This document shows positions 21,729-33,100 of a DNA stretch of 64,000 nucleotides, in pieces. The stretch comes from Oidiodendron maius Zn (lineage: Eukaryota > Ascomycota > Leotiomycetes > Myxotrichaceae). The stretch is taken from the NCBI GenBank assembly GCA_000827325.1, contig KN832904.1:1-64000 (forward strand), read 5' to 3'. Each line of letters opens with the position of its first letter. Within the stretch, counting starts at the first letter, position 1. A program made the position numbers and the translations under genes. Under the pieces are notes generated by a model that was not told the origin of the DNA, did not search any database, and saw only the letters and a list, made by a program, of their open reading frames with translations.

Positions 21729-23160
21729 GGCTCCGGACGGTTCTTCTTCCGTGTTCAGGATGCGCAGGTACGAAACTTGGAGATGTGGAAGAGAACTGGT
21801 GCCCCGACGGAGCTCTTGCTTGGAGGTTTTATCGCAAATTTACATATGGCTGTTGCAGGGGATGCTGGGCCGAGGGAAAGGGGTGAAGTGAGGGATGCAA
21901 AAATGTGAGACATTTGATGAGGCTGTTATTGGCCATCTCTTAGCTCTGTACTACCTCACGAGGCAGTGGCACAAGGTTTTGTACGAGCCGGAAGGAGGCG
22001 GAGGTCTAGATCCGCAACCCCTCGAAAGCGGCCTACCGTCAGCTAATTAAGGGTAAGTAAGTAATGCTCTGGAGCACAGGTCACAGCAAACAGTTATGCC
22101 TTCAACCGGCAGCCTAAAACTAGCGTGTCAGGGCCCAGACGAAAAGCCTTGTCCGAAGTTGGAAGTAGCCTCTCTGCATTGATACCATAATAGGCGAGAC
22201 CATAGCGGGAGACCCATTTACATAGCCCCCTTAGCCAAACTCTGTCGGATAGGAAGACCATGGTTTAGCACTAAGCTCTTGCGTGCAGTAGCTACCGTTA
22301 TGGTCAGTTGGTTATCACTTGTACTGGTGCTCTCCCTCCCCCCTAAATAAAGGTAACAGGGGGTCTAAAGAGCACAGACATTCTTCCATACTACCCCCCC
22401 CACCCCCACCCCCAATGAATAAATGTCGCCTCCTCACTTGAGATCCTTTGAACCGTTTAACTCAGACTATAAAATGAAGGATTTTTGCGCTGCACATCCA
22501 ACCAGAGCCTACAGAATCCTTCAAGACATACTCTTACAGCTTTAGGGCGAAAAGTGGGAAGGTGGCCTTTTATTCGAGGGGGGGATAGTAGCTAACTTAC
22601 CTCGTTCGCAGTTTACCGTGCCTCGTACATACGGAAAATTGCCTAAAGAGCGTCTAACGGTTTTCCTGTCCGGAGTTAACCAACCTGTACTCAATACGAT
22701 CTGCTAACTTCGCCATGTAACTCTAATCCAACCCCGGCCCCCTGAATGCAGTAGTATTCCCGCTAACCCCAAACCCTGGTATACGCTACTTTCACCTGCC
22801 CGCAGCTATTTTCATCCAGGGGATAGTACGCAAGAACCGAAGTGGCTCCGTGTCCCCTCTAAACCCTAGCTGAAGTTCAACTACCATCCTACGTGTCGTA
22901 GACGTTTGTCTACTGTACGAGGTATGCAACCCCAGCCATCCTCCTGCACGAGCGTGGCAATGAGAGTGCTTCTCGGTCTGAAAGCACCTGATAATCATGT
23001 TACCAACAGCGAGGATGAGGGCTGTGATCATGTTCTTCTTCACCCCCAATCGACCCGTAATCTTGTCTCTTGTCAACGGAGGGGTTTGCCTGATCGCCGT
23101 CTGTCTTCCTCCATAACTTCTCTTTCCGTCTGACAGAGTTATTCTTGAGCATCGTCCATC
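21729..23160. other. Long intergenic stretch, no gene recognised
   Basis: A poly-C tract with CCCCCAC repeats lies at about 22389–22414. Open frames on both strands (for example 22792–23289 minus) have no family features. It holds the divergent upstream regions of the hydrolase (minus) and the rhodopsin-like gene (plus). Confidence 0.45.
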
Positions 23161-24362
23161 ATGTCCACTGCCACCGAGATCCCAACGCTGCACCCGGACA
23201 AGATCAGCCATGGCTATCTTGTCTACGACATCGTGGCCTGCATCCTCACCTTCCTGGCGATCGTGTGCGTTGCGCTGCGGTTTATTCACCGCGCCCGCAC
23301 CAACGACTTCAGATGGGACGACTGGGCCATTCTCGCGTCCCTCGTCTTCGCTGTGGGCGTGTTGGTCGGCACGCTGCTAATCTCAGTGCCTTCTATCGCT
23401 GGCGCGGGCTACCACATCACCACCTACACCATCCCCCAACTTAATAACTACTTCAAGCTCGCGCTGGCGTCCGATGTCCTGTACAACTTCAGCGTCGCCG
23501 GGTCGAAAGCTTCCATTCTCTTCTTCTACCGCCGCATCTTCTCCATTGATGGCCAATTCCTGGTCTTCATGCGAATCATAGGCGGCTTGATTGTGGCCAA
23601 TTGCCTGGCCGCTGTCCTTGGTCTTATCCTTTCTGACAATCCTGTCCAGGCGCAGTGGAATGTCGGCATGCCTTACACCACCATTAATGGCCCGGCCTTC
23701 TGGACCACCATGGCCGTCATGAACATTGTCCTGGATATCTTGATCCTCGGCATTGCTCAGGTCAGAGTGTGGAAGCTGAACATGTCCCTACAGCGCAAGT
23801 TATTGATCTCTTCGCTTTTCGTACTTGGCGCCTTGTAAGTGTGATCCGGCGCAATCGTATATGGGAGCATCGAAGCGCTAATGTTGGAGTTCAGTACTAT
23901 TATAACCAGCATCCTCCGCATTGTGTACCTTCTCACGGTCGATCTATCTGATCTCACCTGTGAGTGGTACCCGATACCCTCGTTATATGCTATGTATACT
24001 AAACACTTCCAGATACTCTTACCACCGCAGGGTTGTGGACCAATGTGGAGATGAATCTGTCCATCATATGTGTCTGCATCCCTGTTATCTACAGCCTCAT
24101 CAACATCCGGAGGGCCGGCATGCAGTCAGGAACAGCACAGAGTTCGGCCTGGAAATCTGGGAAGAGATCGGGACCGTTGATCACCATTGGAAGCGGGCGA
24201 CCCTCGTACAAAAGCGACATTAAGAGCGGCCAATACCTCAGTAGTGAGGCTGGATTATCCCACTCCGCAGCCTACCAGACCATTGTTGAGACAGATGGCG
24301 AGACGCATAGCTTGGAGCCTCTGGATCCAATCCACGTTCGAACCGAATATCAGGTAACCTAG
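23161..24362 (+). CDS. Fungal rhodopsin-like integral membrane protein
   Basis: Three exons (23161–23834, 23895–23959 and 24013–24362) join in phase to 362 aa. The protein has seven hydrophobic spans in its first ~270 residues, with family marks such as RTNDFRWDDWAILASL after the first helix, ASDVLYNFSVAGSKASILFFYRR-type helix 3 and TTAGLWTNVEMNLSIICVCIP as helix 7 with its conserved Trp and Glu. The C-terminal ~90 residues are a polar serine-rich tail. It belongs to the large fungal rhodopsin-domain family without a retinal-binding lysine role shown. Function is not established. It may act as a surface receptor or transporter-like protein. It lies inside the polyketide cluster, which has no recognisable efflux pump. 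Confidence 0.85.
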
Positions 24363-25057
24363 GCATCTATTTCCTTGAATATGGTCATGGCCACGCGATA
24401 AGAGGTGGATACAATGGTCACGCGCTAGATGACATGTAAAGTTGTTGATAATTGGCGGAAGCTTGCATCGCAGTGTTCATGTTGAATATGGCGTTATGAA
24501 ATCCTATACCTGGAGGAGGCATATGCGAGCAACTAGAGCACGATTAGTTGGCCTGAAAGGAACGTTTCTCGAATCTTGAAATGGCATAGCATAGTTGTAG
24601 GATTATAACAAGAAATAAGCTGCCTGGTTTCACAACTCACTTTCGCATACGTGAACCTCAAATTTCCTTATTAACAAAGCCCTGAGTTTGCTATGGTATC
24701 AGCGTCTGCGCCTTTTCGGCTGAAACCGAAAGGGGATTCGGGCAAATGACACTGCTAGAGCGGGTTTCATTTCCTAAGAAGGAAGGTACCACAGCAAGTA
24801 AGTTGTGTGATGGGTGGCTTCCGGAATATCGGATCTCGAAACAAAGCAGCACCACTTGATGCAGCACATAGAAGTGTGGTACCTGGAACGTACAGTAACT
24901 TACTTACAGTACCAAGACTGCAAGAGATGCATGTTGAAACCCTAATCATGCTTGTCCCTGCTTGTCTTGCCGCCAGTCCCTATTTTAACTCTGTCATCTC
25001 CTCTCTGATTTCACACCAGCGCCCTTGCTGCATGTGTGTCATCGGATCTTCTCTGAC
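24363..25057. other. Intergenic DNA
   Basis: The 3' region of the rhodopsin-like gene and the promoter of the FSH hydrolase. A direct TACAGTAACTTACTTACAGTA-like duplication lies at about 24890–24911. No gene is seen. Confidence 0.4.
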
Positions 25058-25935
25058 ATGGTATCATCCAATGGAGTTTCAGTGCCAACAGAGCGAAAGT
25101 TTAAGATCCTCTGTCTGCACGGAATCGGGACCAACGGTGATGTGCGTACACTCCCCAACTGACTGAATCCGGTCTCCGATCCCACGCTGACACCGGCCCG
25201 TCCACCTGGGCACTACGTCGCAGATTTTGGAAGCACAAACAGGTATTTGCGACTCTTAACCCCGTATCTCTCTTTCGTATTATACAATAAGACTAACTAG
25301 CCGGGAAAGCCTCGCTCCGCTACCACCTTGGTGATGGTTATGAGTACGACTTTATTGACGGTGCGCATCCCTGGCCTGCCGCGCCCGGAATCGCAGATTT
25401 TTTTGGCGACCAGCAAGCTTGCTACTCGTACTTCGACGGGACCGCTTCCACTGCACTCGCCGTCATCGACGACCTGGCCGCTTATCTCGTCGAGAATGGA
25501 CCATTCGATGCTGTCCTTGGCTTCTCGATGGGCGCCGCACTAGCGGCTACGCTCCTTCTCCAGCCCCGCGACGACGACAAGCCGACACATGCCTTTGCGC
25601 GCAGCATGATCCGCAGCGCTGTCTTTGTATGCGGGACCTTGCCCGTTAACTGCGACGAGCTGCGGCAGGGGCAAATGGGCTGGCTGGAACCAGACCAGGT
25701 TGGGGCGGAACCCAGGTTGTTGTGGCGGCCGGTAGATGTCCCCACTGTGCATGCATGGAGTATGCAAGATCTAGATCAACCTGGCCAGAGCCAACAGCTG
25801 ATACGCATGTGCGCTGAGAAGGGCCGGGTCGAGCTCCTGCACAGTGCAGGGCACGGGTTTCCGTCCAAAGGAAATGAGGTGGCTAAATTGGCTGGAGCGG
25901 TCCGGAAAATGCTTACTGCCCTCAGAGATAGCTAG
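25058..25935 (+). CDS. FSH-family serine hydrolase, candidate PKS-releasing esterase
   Basis: Three exons (25058–25141, a 19-nt mini-exon 25224–25242, and 25310–25935) join in phase to 242 aa. The N-terminus KILCLHGIGTNG, the segment YEYDFIDG, the nucleophile elbow LGFSMGAA and the C-terminal His in SAGHGFP are the marks of the FSH1 serine hydrolase family. Members such as LovG act in trans as thioesterases that free products from highly reducing PKSs lacking a TE domain. The PKS that starts 1.2 kb downstream on the same strand has no TE, so this role is likely here. The role is inferred from family and position; the family is clear. The mini-exon makes automatic gene models likely to fail here. 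Confidence 0.88.
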
Positions 25936-27177
25936 CAGGGCCCACGTATAATTCTTTTTCTCTAACACTCTGGCGAGGCCAATTTCCCGATCAAGCGTTG
26001 CGTTCTTCGGTATCTTGTCGTCCCCACCCAGTAAATGTACATACACTCCACTTCGTGGCTTAGCTTACTATAACTAGTAAGTGGAATGTTATTATCACTT
26101 TATATGCTTTTCCTAGTTAGACCGTCGCAGCCATAGAAAGTGGAGCATGTACAATAATTAGCGTGGGGTAGTAGTGTGCCCTCCATGCCCTCCAATCTTT
26201 CTGTCATAGGCTTGCATGGGCCTTTTTTCTCACTAGATCGCAGACCTTCGACACTTAGTCGGAATCCGAGAAGAGTGTCGTATTCGTGATCTGCATGATA
26301 TCCGGGGTTGATCAATGTTCCATTCTAGATTTATGTGGGTAGCGAAGGTACAAGAGGCACAGGAGGCACAGCAACGAGGACAAGGGCAGAGAGTTAGGGT
26401 TGCAGACGAGGAAGATCACTACGTGCCGTTCCATACCAAACTCCGACGAGAAAAAATAACCGGCCAAGACGACCAATGGCACCGCTTCGCGTCCCGTTCC
26501 CTAGTAATCATCTAACTTTGAGGTTACAGTAACTTCTTCGATTTCGGCTCACTCTACCCACTATGGAATGATGAGACTCCAGGACCAATTCAGAAGCCGC
26601 GGCCCGAAGCAAGGCACCCCTTTCAGCGCTCATTAACGCAATGATTGGATCTATGGTAGACGCAGGTCTGGCCGATGAGGCATCTGATGCTAGACAAAAT
26701 CCACATGTCAGACACATTCTAACGAACCAGCCATCCAGAATGCCCTGCGAATCTTCTCATCAGACGACTTGCATGTAGCGGAGGACTTTTGGGTCAGACC
26801 CACCAGGACTCTCACTACAACTTCAGGCTTGAGGTTCACTCATTTTGCCAGGGTGTAAGTGGACGTTCTAACCGCCCCGTTCCAACTTACAATTGACAGT
26901 TACGCTCGCTAGGAGATGGAGGTTCGGATTCAACATACGGGCTGAAGTTCCCTTGTCAACTCAAGTTCAAATGTGGCAAGGGTTGGCGGAGCTGGCATTC
27001 TGGTATTGGAGTGTTAGAAGAGTCTCGCAGCCTACGTGGCTCTATCTATCCACTTGGCAGCTGTCCTCGACCTGTTATTTACAGCCAGAGCTAGCTTTAA
27101 ATTATCCTAGATTCCTCTCTACCTAGTTACGACGCTCGATCAGCAGCATCGACTAAGATCAAGCCGACTGACAGATA
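25936..27177. other. Upstream region of the PKS, no gene recognised
   Basis: Short open frames occur on both strands but none has domain features. An AT-rich stretch TTTAAATTATCC about 80 bp upstream of the PKS start may be the core promoter. Confidence 0.4.
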
Positions 27178-30100
27178 ATGGAGGCCGAGAGGCCCAGAAG
27201 CCATGGAGATGGCAGGGACATACCCATCGCCATCATTGGGCTGGCCTTCGAGTTCCCCCAAGGAGCGACTTCGGTGGAAAGCTTCTGGCAGATGATCTCA
27301 GAGGGGCGATCAGCCAGCACCGAGTTTCCTTCGGATCGGCTGAATATTGACGCGTTTTACCACCCAGATGAGAATCGTCCAAGTTCGGTGAGATACTCAA
27401 GGACCGTCGAGAGAAGTAAGTAGCGATACTGATATATAATGCCCCGTCCAGATACCGCTTCGAGGTGGACACTTTGTTACGGAAGACCTCGGCGCTTTTG
27501 ACGCACCGTTTTTTTCTATCACTCCAGATGAGGCAGCGTGCATGGATCCGCAGCATCGGCGGATACTTGAGACGACATACCATGCTCTTGAAGATTGTAG
27601 GTTCCTGCGAGAGCCTTTGTGTCTCGTGATCATGGTCTAATACTTCATAGCGGGTATCCCCATCAGCAAATGTTCTGGTTCGAACACATCTGTCTACACT
27701 GGGTGCTTCACAAACGACTATCTCAGTATCCTACAGCAAGACTATGATGCTGAGCAGAGGCATGCCGCCATGGGCATCGCGCCTTCTATGTTGGCCAACC
27801 GGCTGAGTTGGTTCTTTAACTTCAAGGGAACTTCGATGAATCTGGATTCTGCTTGTTCTAGCAGTCTGATCGCACTGCACCTTGCCTGCCAAGACCTTCA
27901 TGCAGGGGGCTCTGAAATGGTACAGTATCATGGCCATCGTGGAAAACTGCCCTGCCTTTCTTAGACTAACTGATTTCGCAGGCAATTGTTGGAGGAGCAA
28001 ATCTTGTCTACCACCCCAACTTTATGAAGATTATGTCTGACTTCAATTTTCTTTCGCGAGACAGCCGCTGCTGGAGCTTTGACCAGAAGGCTAACGGCTA
28101 CTCGCGTGGTGAGGGGAGTGCGGTCATCGTGATCAAGCGCCTAGATCGTGCTCTGCAGGACGGCGACACGATCCGCGCCGTAATCCGCAATACGGGATCA
28201 AACCAAGATGGTCGGACGCCTGGAATCACGCAACCAAGCCAGGAGGCACAGATTGATCTCATCCGGCAGACTTACCGGCAAGGAAACATTGACATGGAGC
28301 CTACAAGATTCTTTGAAGCCCATGCAACAGGTACCCCCGTAGGTGATCCAGTGGAGGGAAATGCCATTGGCGAAGCCTTTCGAGAGTACCGCAGTGAGCG
28401 TGATCCGCTATACATCGGTGCCATTAAAGCCAACATAGGACATCTGGAAGGCTGCAGCGGCCTAGCCGGAATTATCAAGGCCACGCTGGTCCTTGAAAGG
28501 GGAATTATCCCACCCATTGCAGGCTTCGAATCGCTTAATAGTCGGATAGATGCAAAAAGCTTGAACCTTCATGTGAGTTCACTAACATAGGGTCGCATAT
28601 GTCACTCGCTGACCTTGCCAGTTCCCAACTGAGTCTGTGCCCTGGCCATCAGCTATTGTCCGTCGAGCTTGTGTAAGTAACTAGTAACTAGCTCCCTCAG
28701 ATTTCGTTATGCTCTGTGATTCATTCTATCTTCATAGGTTAATTCCTTTGGTTTCGGCGGTACAAATGCAGTTGCAATCCTCGATGACGCGTACCATTAC
28801 CTAAAGCTCAACGGCATGAGTGGATTTCATCGGACACGGCTTCCATCACTTGTGAATGGACATGGGGGTAGACCAAACGATCAGTCAAGCAACCAGATAA
28901 ATCTGGAGAATGGCGTCCACAATGGAGTAGGCAGCTCTGTCACTAATGGTATCAATGGATCGGTCACTACTGGTATCAATGGATCGGTCGCTAACGGTGT
29001 CAATGGATCGGCTACTTATAGTGTCAACGGATCGGTCACTAATGGTGTCAATGGATCAGTATCTAATGGCATCAATGGATCAGTCCCTAATAGTATTAAT
29101 GGATATGTCACTAGTGGTATCAATGGATCTGTCAATAGGCATGGATTGAAGGCCGAGAATCATTCTCAGAACGAGTCTGCCTACGCTGATTCTGATGGCG
29201 CGAATGGAAGGATGAGGAACGGTACAACAGATCCAGCCTACGAGGCAAGCCTTGCGAGACTACTTATTTGGTCGGCATCAGACCAAGATGGAGCTCAGAA
29301 GCTGTCCGATGCTTATAAACACTACATTCACAACCAGACACCTAAAATAGACGATCTGGCATATACCTTGGCCGTCAGAAGAAGCCATTTCAAATGGAGA
29401 AGTTTTACGGTGGTTGATTCGAATAACGGAACACCCCTTGTGGGCACCACGACCTCTGCTCCAGTCAAAGCTACGGCCAGTGATGGGGGAATCGCATTCG
29501 TCTTCACCGGACAAGGAGCCCAGTATCTCGGCATGGGCCGCCAGCTTGTCGCCTTTCCGATTTTCCGGGACAACCTCGCGAAATCAGACGATTGTTTAAG
29601 GCGGTTGGGCTGTCAGTGGTCACTACTCAATATCATTGCCGGGAGAGTCGACGTAGATATCGACAGACCCGAGTATAGCCAGCCACTGACCACGTGCCTT
29701 CAGCTTGCTCTGGTGGATCTGCTTCGGAGCTTTGATATTGTGCCTTCGGTGGTCATGGGTCACTCTTCAGGGGAGGTTGCTGCGGCATATGCTGCTGGCG
29801 TGTTATCACAATCTTCTGCCACGAAGATTGCCTATTATAGAGGCCAATTATCATCTCAACTTGCTAGTCAAGTAGAGGGCCTGACGATGATGGCGGTCGG
29901 TCTCTCGAAGGAGAATGTCATTCCATATCTAGACCGATTGCGTAAAGCTGATGGAGTGCTTAATGTTGCAGTTGGCTGCGTGAATAGTCCAAAGAGCGTT
30001 ACATTAACCGGCGAGGCAAACCAACTGTCTAGACTCGAGTTATGGCTCAAGGAGGACAGCATATTCGCTCGGAAGCTCCATGTTCGCATCGCATACCACT

Positions 30101-33100
30101 CTCGCTTTATGGATCCAATTGCAAACGACTACAGCAAAGCAATTGAAGGACTCGAAATAGAGCAGAGCTCGGGATTCGTGTCGATGATTTCGTCCGTCAC
30201 TGGCGATATTGTGACGGCTGCAACGCTTGCTTCGGCCGACTATTGGGTCCGCAACCTGACCTCGGCCGTCGAATTTGAGGCAGCATTCGGAAGGCTCCTA
30301 ACTCGGGCAAACACGAAACCACGCAAGCAACTGGGTAAAACAGTCGTCGCGAACCCTTTTGCTGTGAGTCATGTGCTTGAGATTGGTCCCCATGGCGCAC
30401 TCCAAGGTCCTATTCGTGAAAGCTTGCAGGCCTTTGATGGTGCCAAAAAGCCAGGCTATATCGCCTCTCTGAATCGCAATCAAGATGCCTGTCTTGCCTT
30501 GCTAAACGCGGTGGGTTCGTTATATTCTGTCGGGTACCCCGTGAATCTCCTTCGTGCGAACGGCCTTGACGACTCGCCTCGGCCTGCTCCGGCAGATATG
30601 CCTAAATATCCCTTCAACCATTCACAATCACATTGGAGGGAGGGCCATTTGAGCCGGAATTTCCGTTTCAGAGAGAAGGCTCGACACGACCTGCTTGGAA
30701 CACGCTGCTTAGACTGGAATCCCCTCATGGCGCAGTGGCGCAATGTGATGCGACTGGACGAACTGCCCTGGCTGGAAGACCATACCATTGGTGGGGAGAT
30801 TGTCTTCCCGGCGGCTGGCATGACTGTCATGGCTATAGAAGGCCTGAGAGAGCTTTTTGGCAACTTAGCTTCCCTGCGTGGCATAGTCATCCAGAACGCA
30901 ACCTTTTCCCATGCTATTAGCTTCCCACGTGGAGTTGACAAGATCGAGACCCAGTTGACTCTATCACGACAATCTCAGTCTTCTGATCTCTCGACATGGT
31001 CCCAGTTCCGTCTCTTCGTCTTGGAGAATGGATCTTATATCGAATGTTGCAGCGGACTTATTCGAGCTGTTGTTGACGAGCAAGACCAGGACAGTATCAC
31101 CTCGTCGGGTCCATGGACGGGTGGAACACTTGAGGATTGGATTGCTCGCGTCAATCAGGCTTGCCACAGCCCTGAAAAAGATCCATACGATGTGCCTGCG
31201 GAGATAGAGGTACGCTACGGCCCAGTTTTCCAGAATCTTGAGCACATGCGCCTCGGCGCGCAAGGCGAGGCCGTGGCCCAGGTCAACACAGAGACTTGCG
31301 AGTTGAAAACATCAGGACCGCTTGCACCATCTTTTGCGGTCCACCCTGCCACACTGGATGGCCTAGCGCAGCCTCTGCTGCAAGCCCTTCTCGCCCAAGA
31401 GCGTGAAGTCCTGCCTACTATGGTCCCTGTACGCCTTGCCAGCCTCTGGGTTGACTGCAGCAGCAATGCCTTGCACGAAGGAAAACTCAACGTTACGGCA
31501 AGATGCTCATTCCGGGGTTATCGTGGAGGGTCTGCTGATGTGGTGGCCACGGCGATAGATTCTAGCAAGCCACTCATCTTCCTGGAGGGGCTTGAAACGA
31601 CATTCATCAGCAGCACCGAACTTGAAAAACCTCAACGAACTGTTGACCATCGCTTACTATGCACAAAACTAGTCTGGAAACCAGATATTGACACAATGAC
31701 GCATGAGCAGGTGCTTCTCCATTGTATTCGGGGCAGGCCGAAACTACCAGCCGACGCGGTCGAGAGCTATCAGTCGCTAATGGTTGCTATCCTGTGCTTT
31801 GTGCTGGACACGATAGCATTTATGGACGAGAATCCCGGCATAAGATTATCTCGACACCTACAAGCATACATCGGCTGGATGAGGTACCAACAAGAACGAC
31901 TTCGAAACGGCGAGTCACTTGTTACGCAACAGTCAGTCCAGCAGGTTCTGGATGATAGCGAGGCTCGAGAACACATAGTTAGCCAGATCGAGAACTCGGC
32001 AGTTGACGGCTTCTTCTTCATGCAAATCGGCCGTAATGTCACCAAGATGCTTCGTGGAGAAATCGATCCTCTAGCATTCATGTTCCACGACGGGTTGGCC
32101 GATAGATACTACGAGAAGATGCTCGCCAATGACCATCACGCATATCCCGCCTCACAATACATTGAACTCCTCTCTTTCAAGAACCCATCCATGAACATCC
32201 TTGAGGTTGGTGCTGGCACAGGCGGCCAAACAATGCGCCTCCTGGAAGCCATGAGCAGCGATGGCGTGAAGAAGTGGGCGCGATACGACTACACAGACAT
32301 TTCACCGGGCTTCTTCAGCCAGGCACGAACCAAATTCCACAAATATCTCGACCGGATGAACTTCGCGGTTTGCGATATCTCCAAATATCCCATCTCGGAA
32401 TCATTTGAGGCAGGTACTTACGACCTAGTTGTTGCATCTCACGTCCTTCATGCAACCGATAATCTTCGCCAGTCACTACGCAATATAAGAAAGCTGCTCA
32501 AACCCAACGGCAAGCTGCTCTTATTTGAGACAACACGGACTGAAGCCATCCAAGTCAGCTTTGCCTTCGGTCTGCTGAAGGGATGGTGGGATCCGCTGGA
32601 GTACGAGCAGCGTTCTCTTCATAGCCCGTGTTTGACTGTTGCGCAATGGGACGAATGGCTGCGGGAGGCCGGCTTTTCTGGCGTTGACGTTGAGATCCCA
32701 GGCCAGGAGATACCGCTGTGCCGAGACAGCAGTATCATCGTCTCCAGTGCAGCGAGTTCGGTGGCTAGCGCAATAGCCAAGGCCATCCCACAAGTTAACA
32801 TCGTCGTGGATGGTGAGGTGGAAGCTCAACGAGCCCTCGCAAAACTTCTCGAGTCGCAACTTCCTGAGAGCTTGGGTACCTCGTGTGAGACGTTCACGCT
32901 GGAAAAGTTAGCCCAAGCTAACATTCCTGTGCCATCTGTAACCATCTTCCTCAGAGAGATTGACGCTGTGTTCCTCGATGGCATCTCGGAGGTTGATTAT
33001 CAAAACTTACAGTCGATCTTGGTTAAGGCTAAAGATGTCATTTGGGCCACAAGAGCAGGTTCACTAGATCGAATGGAGCCTCGACATCACCTTGCTCTTG

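Noticed and set aside
22792-23289. 165-codon minus-strand ORF overlapping the rhodopsin-like gene
   Set aside because: Its 5' part overlaps the true coding exon on the other strand and the rest has no family features.
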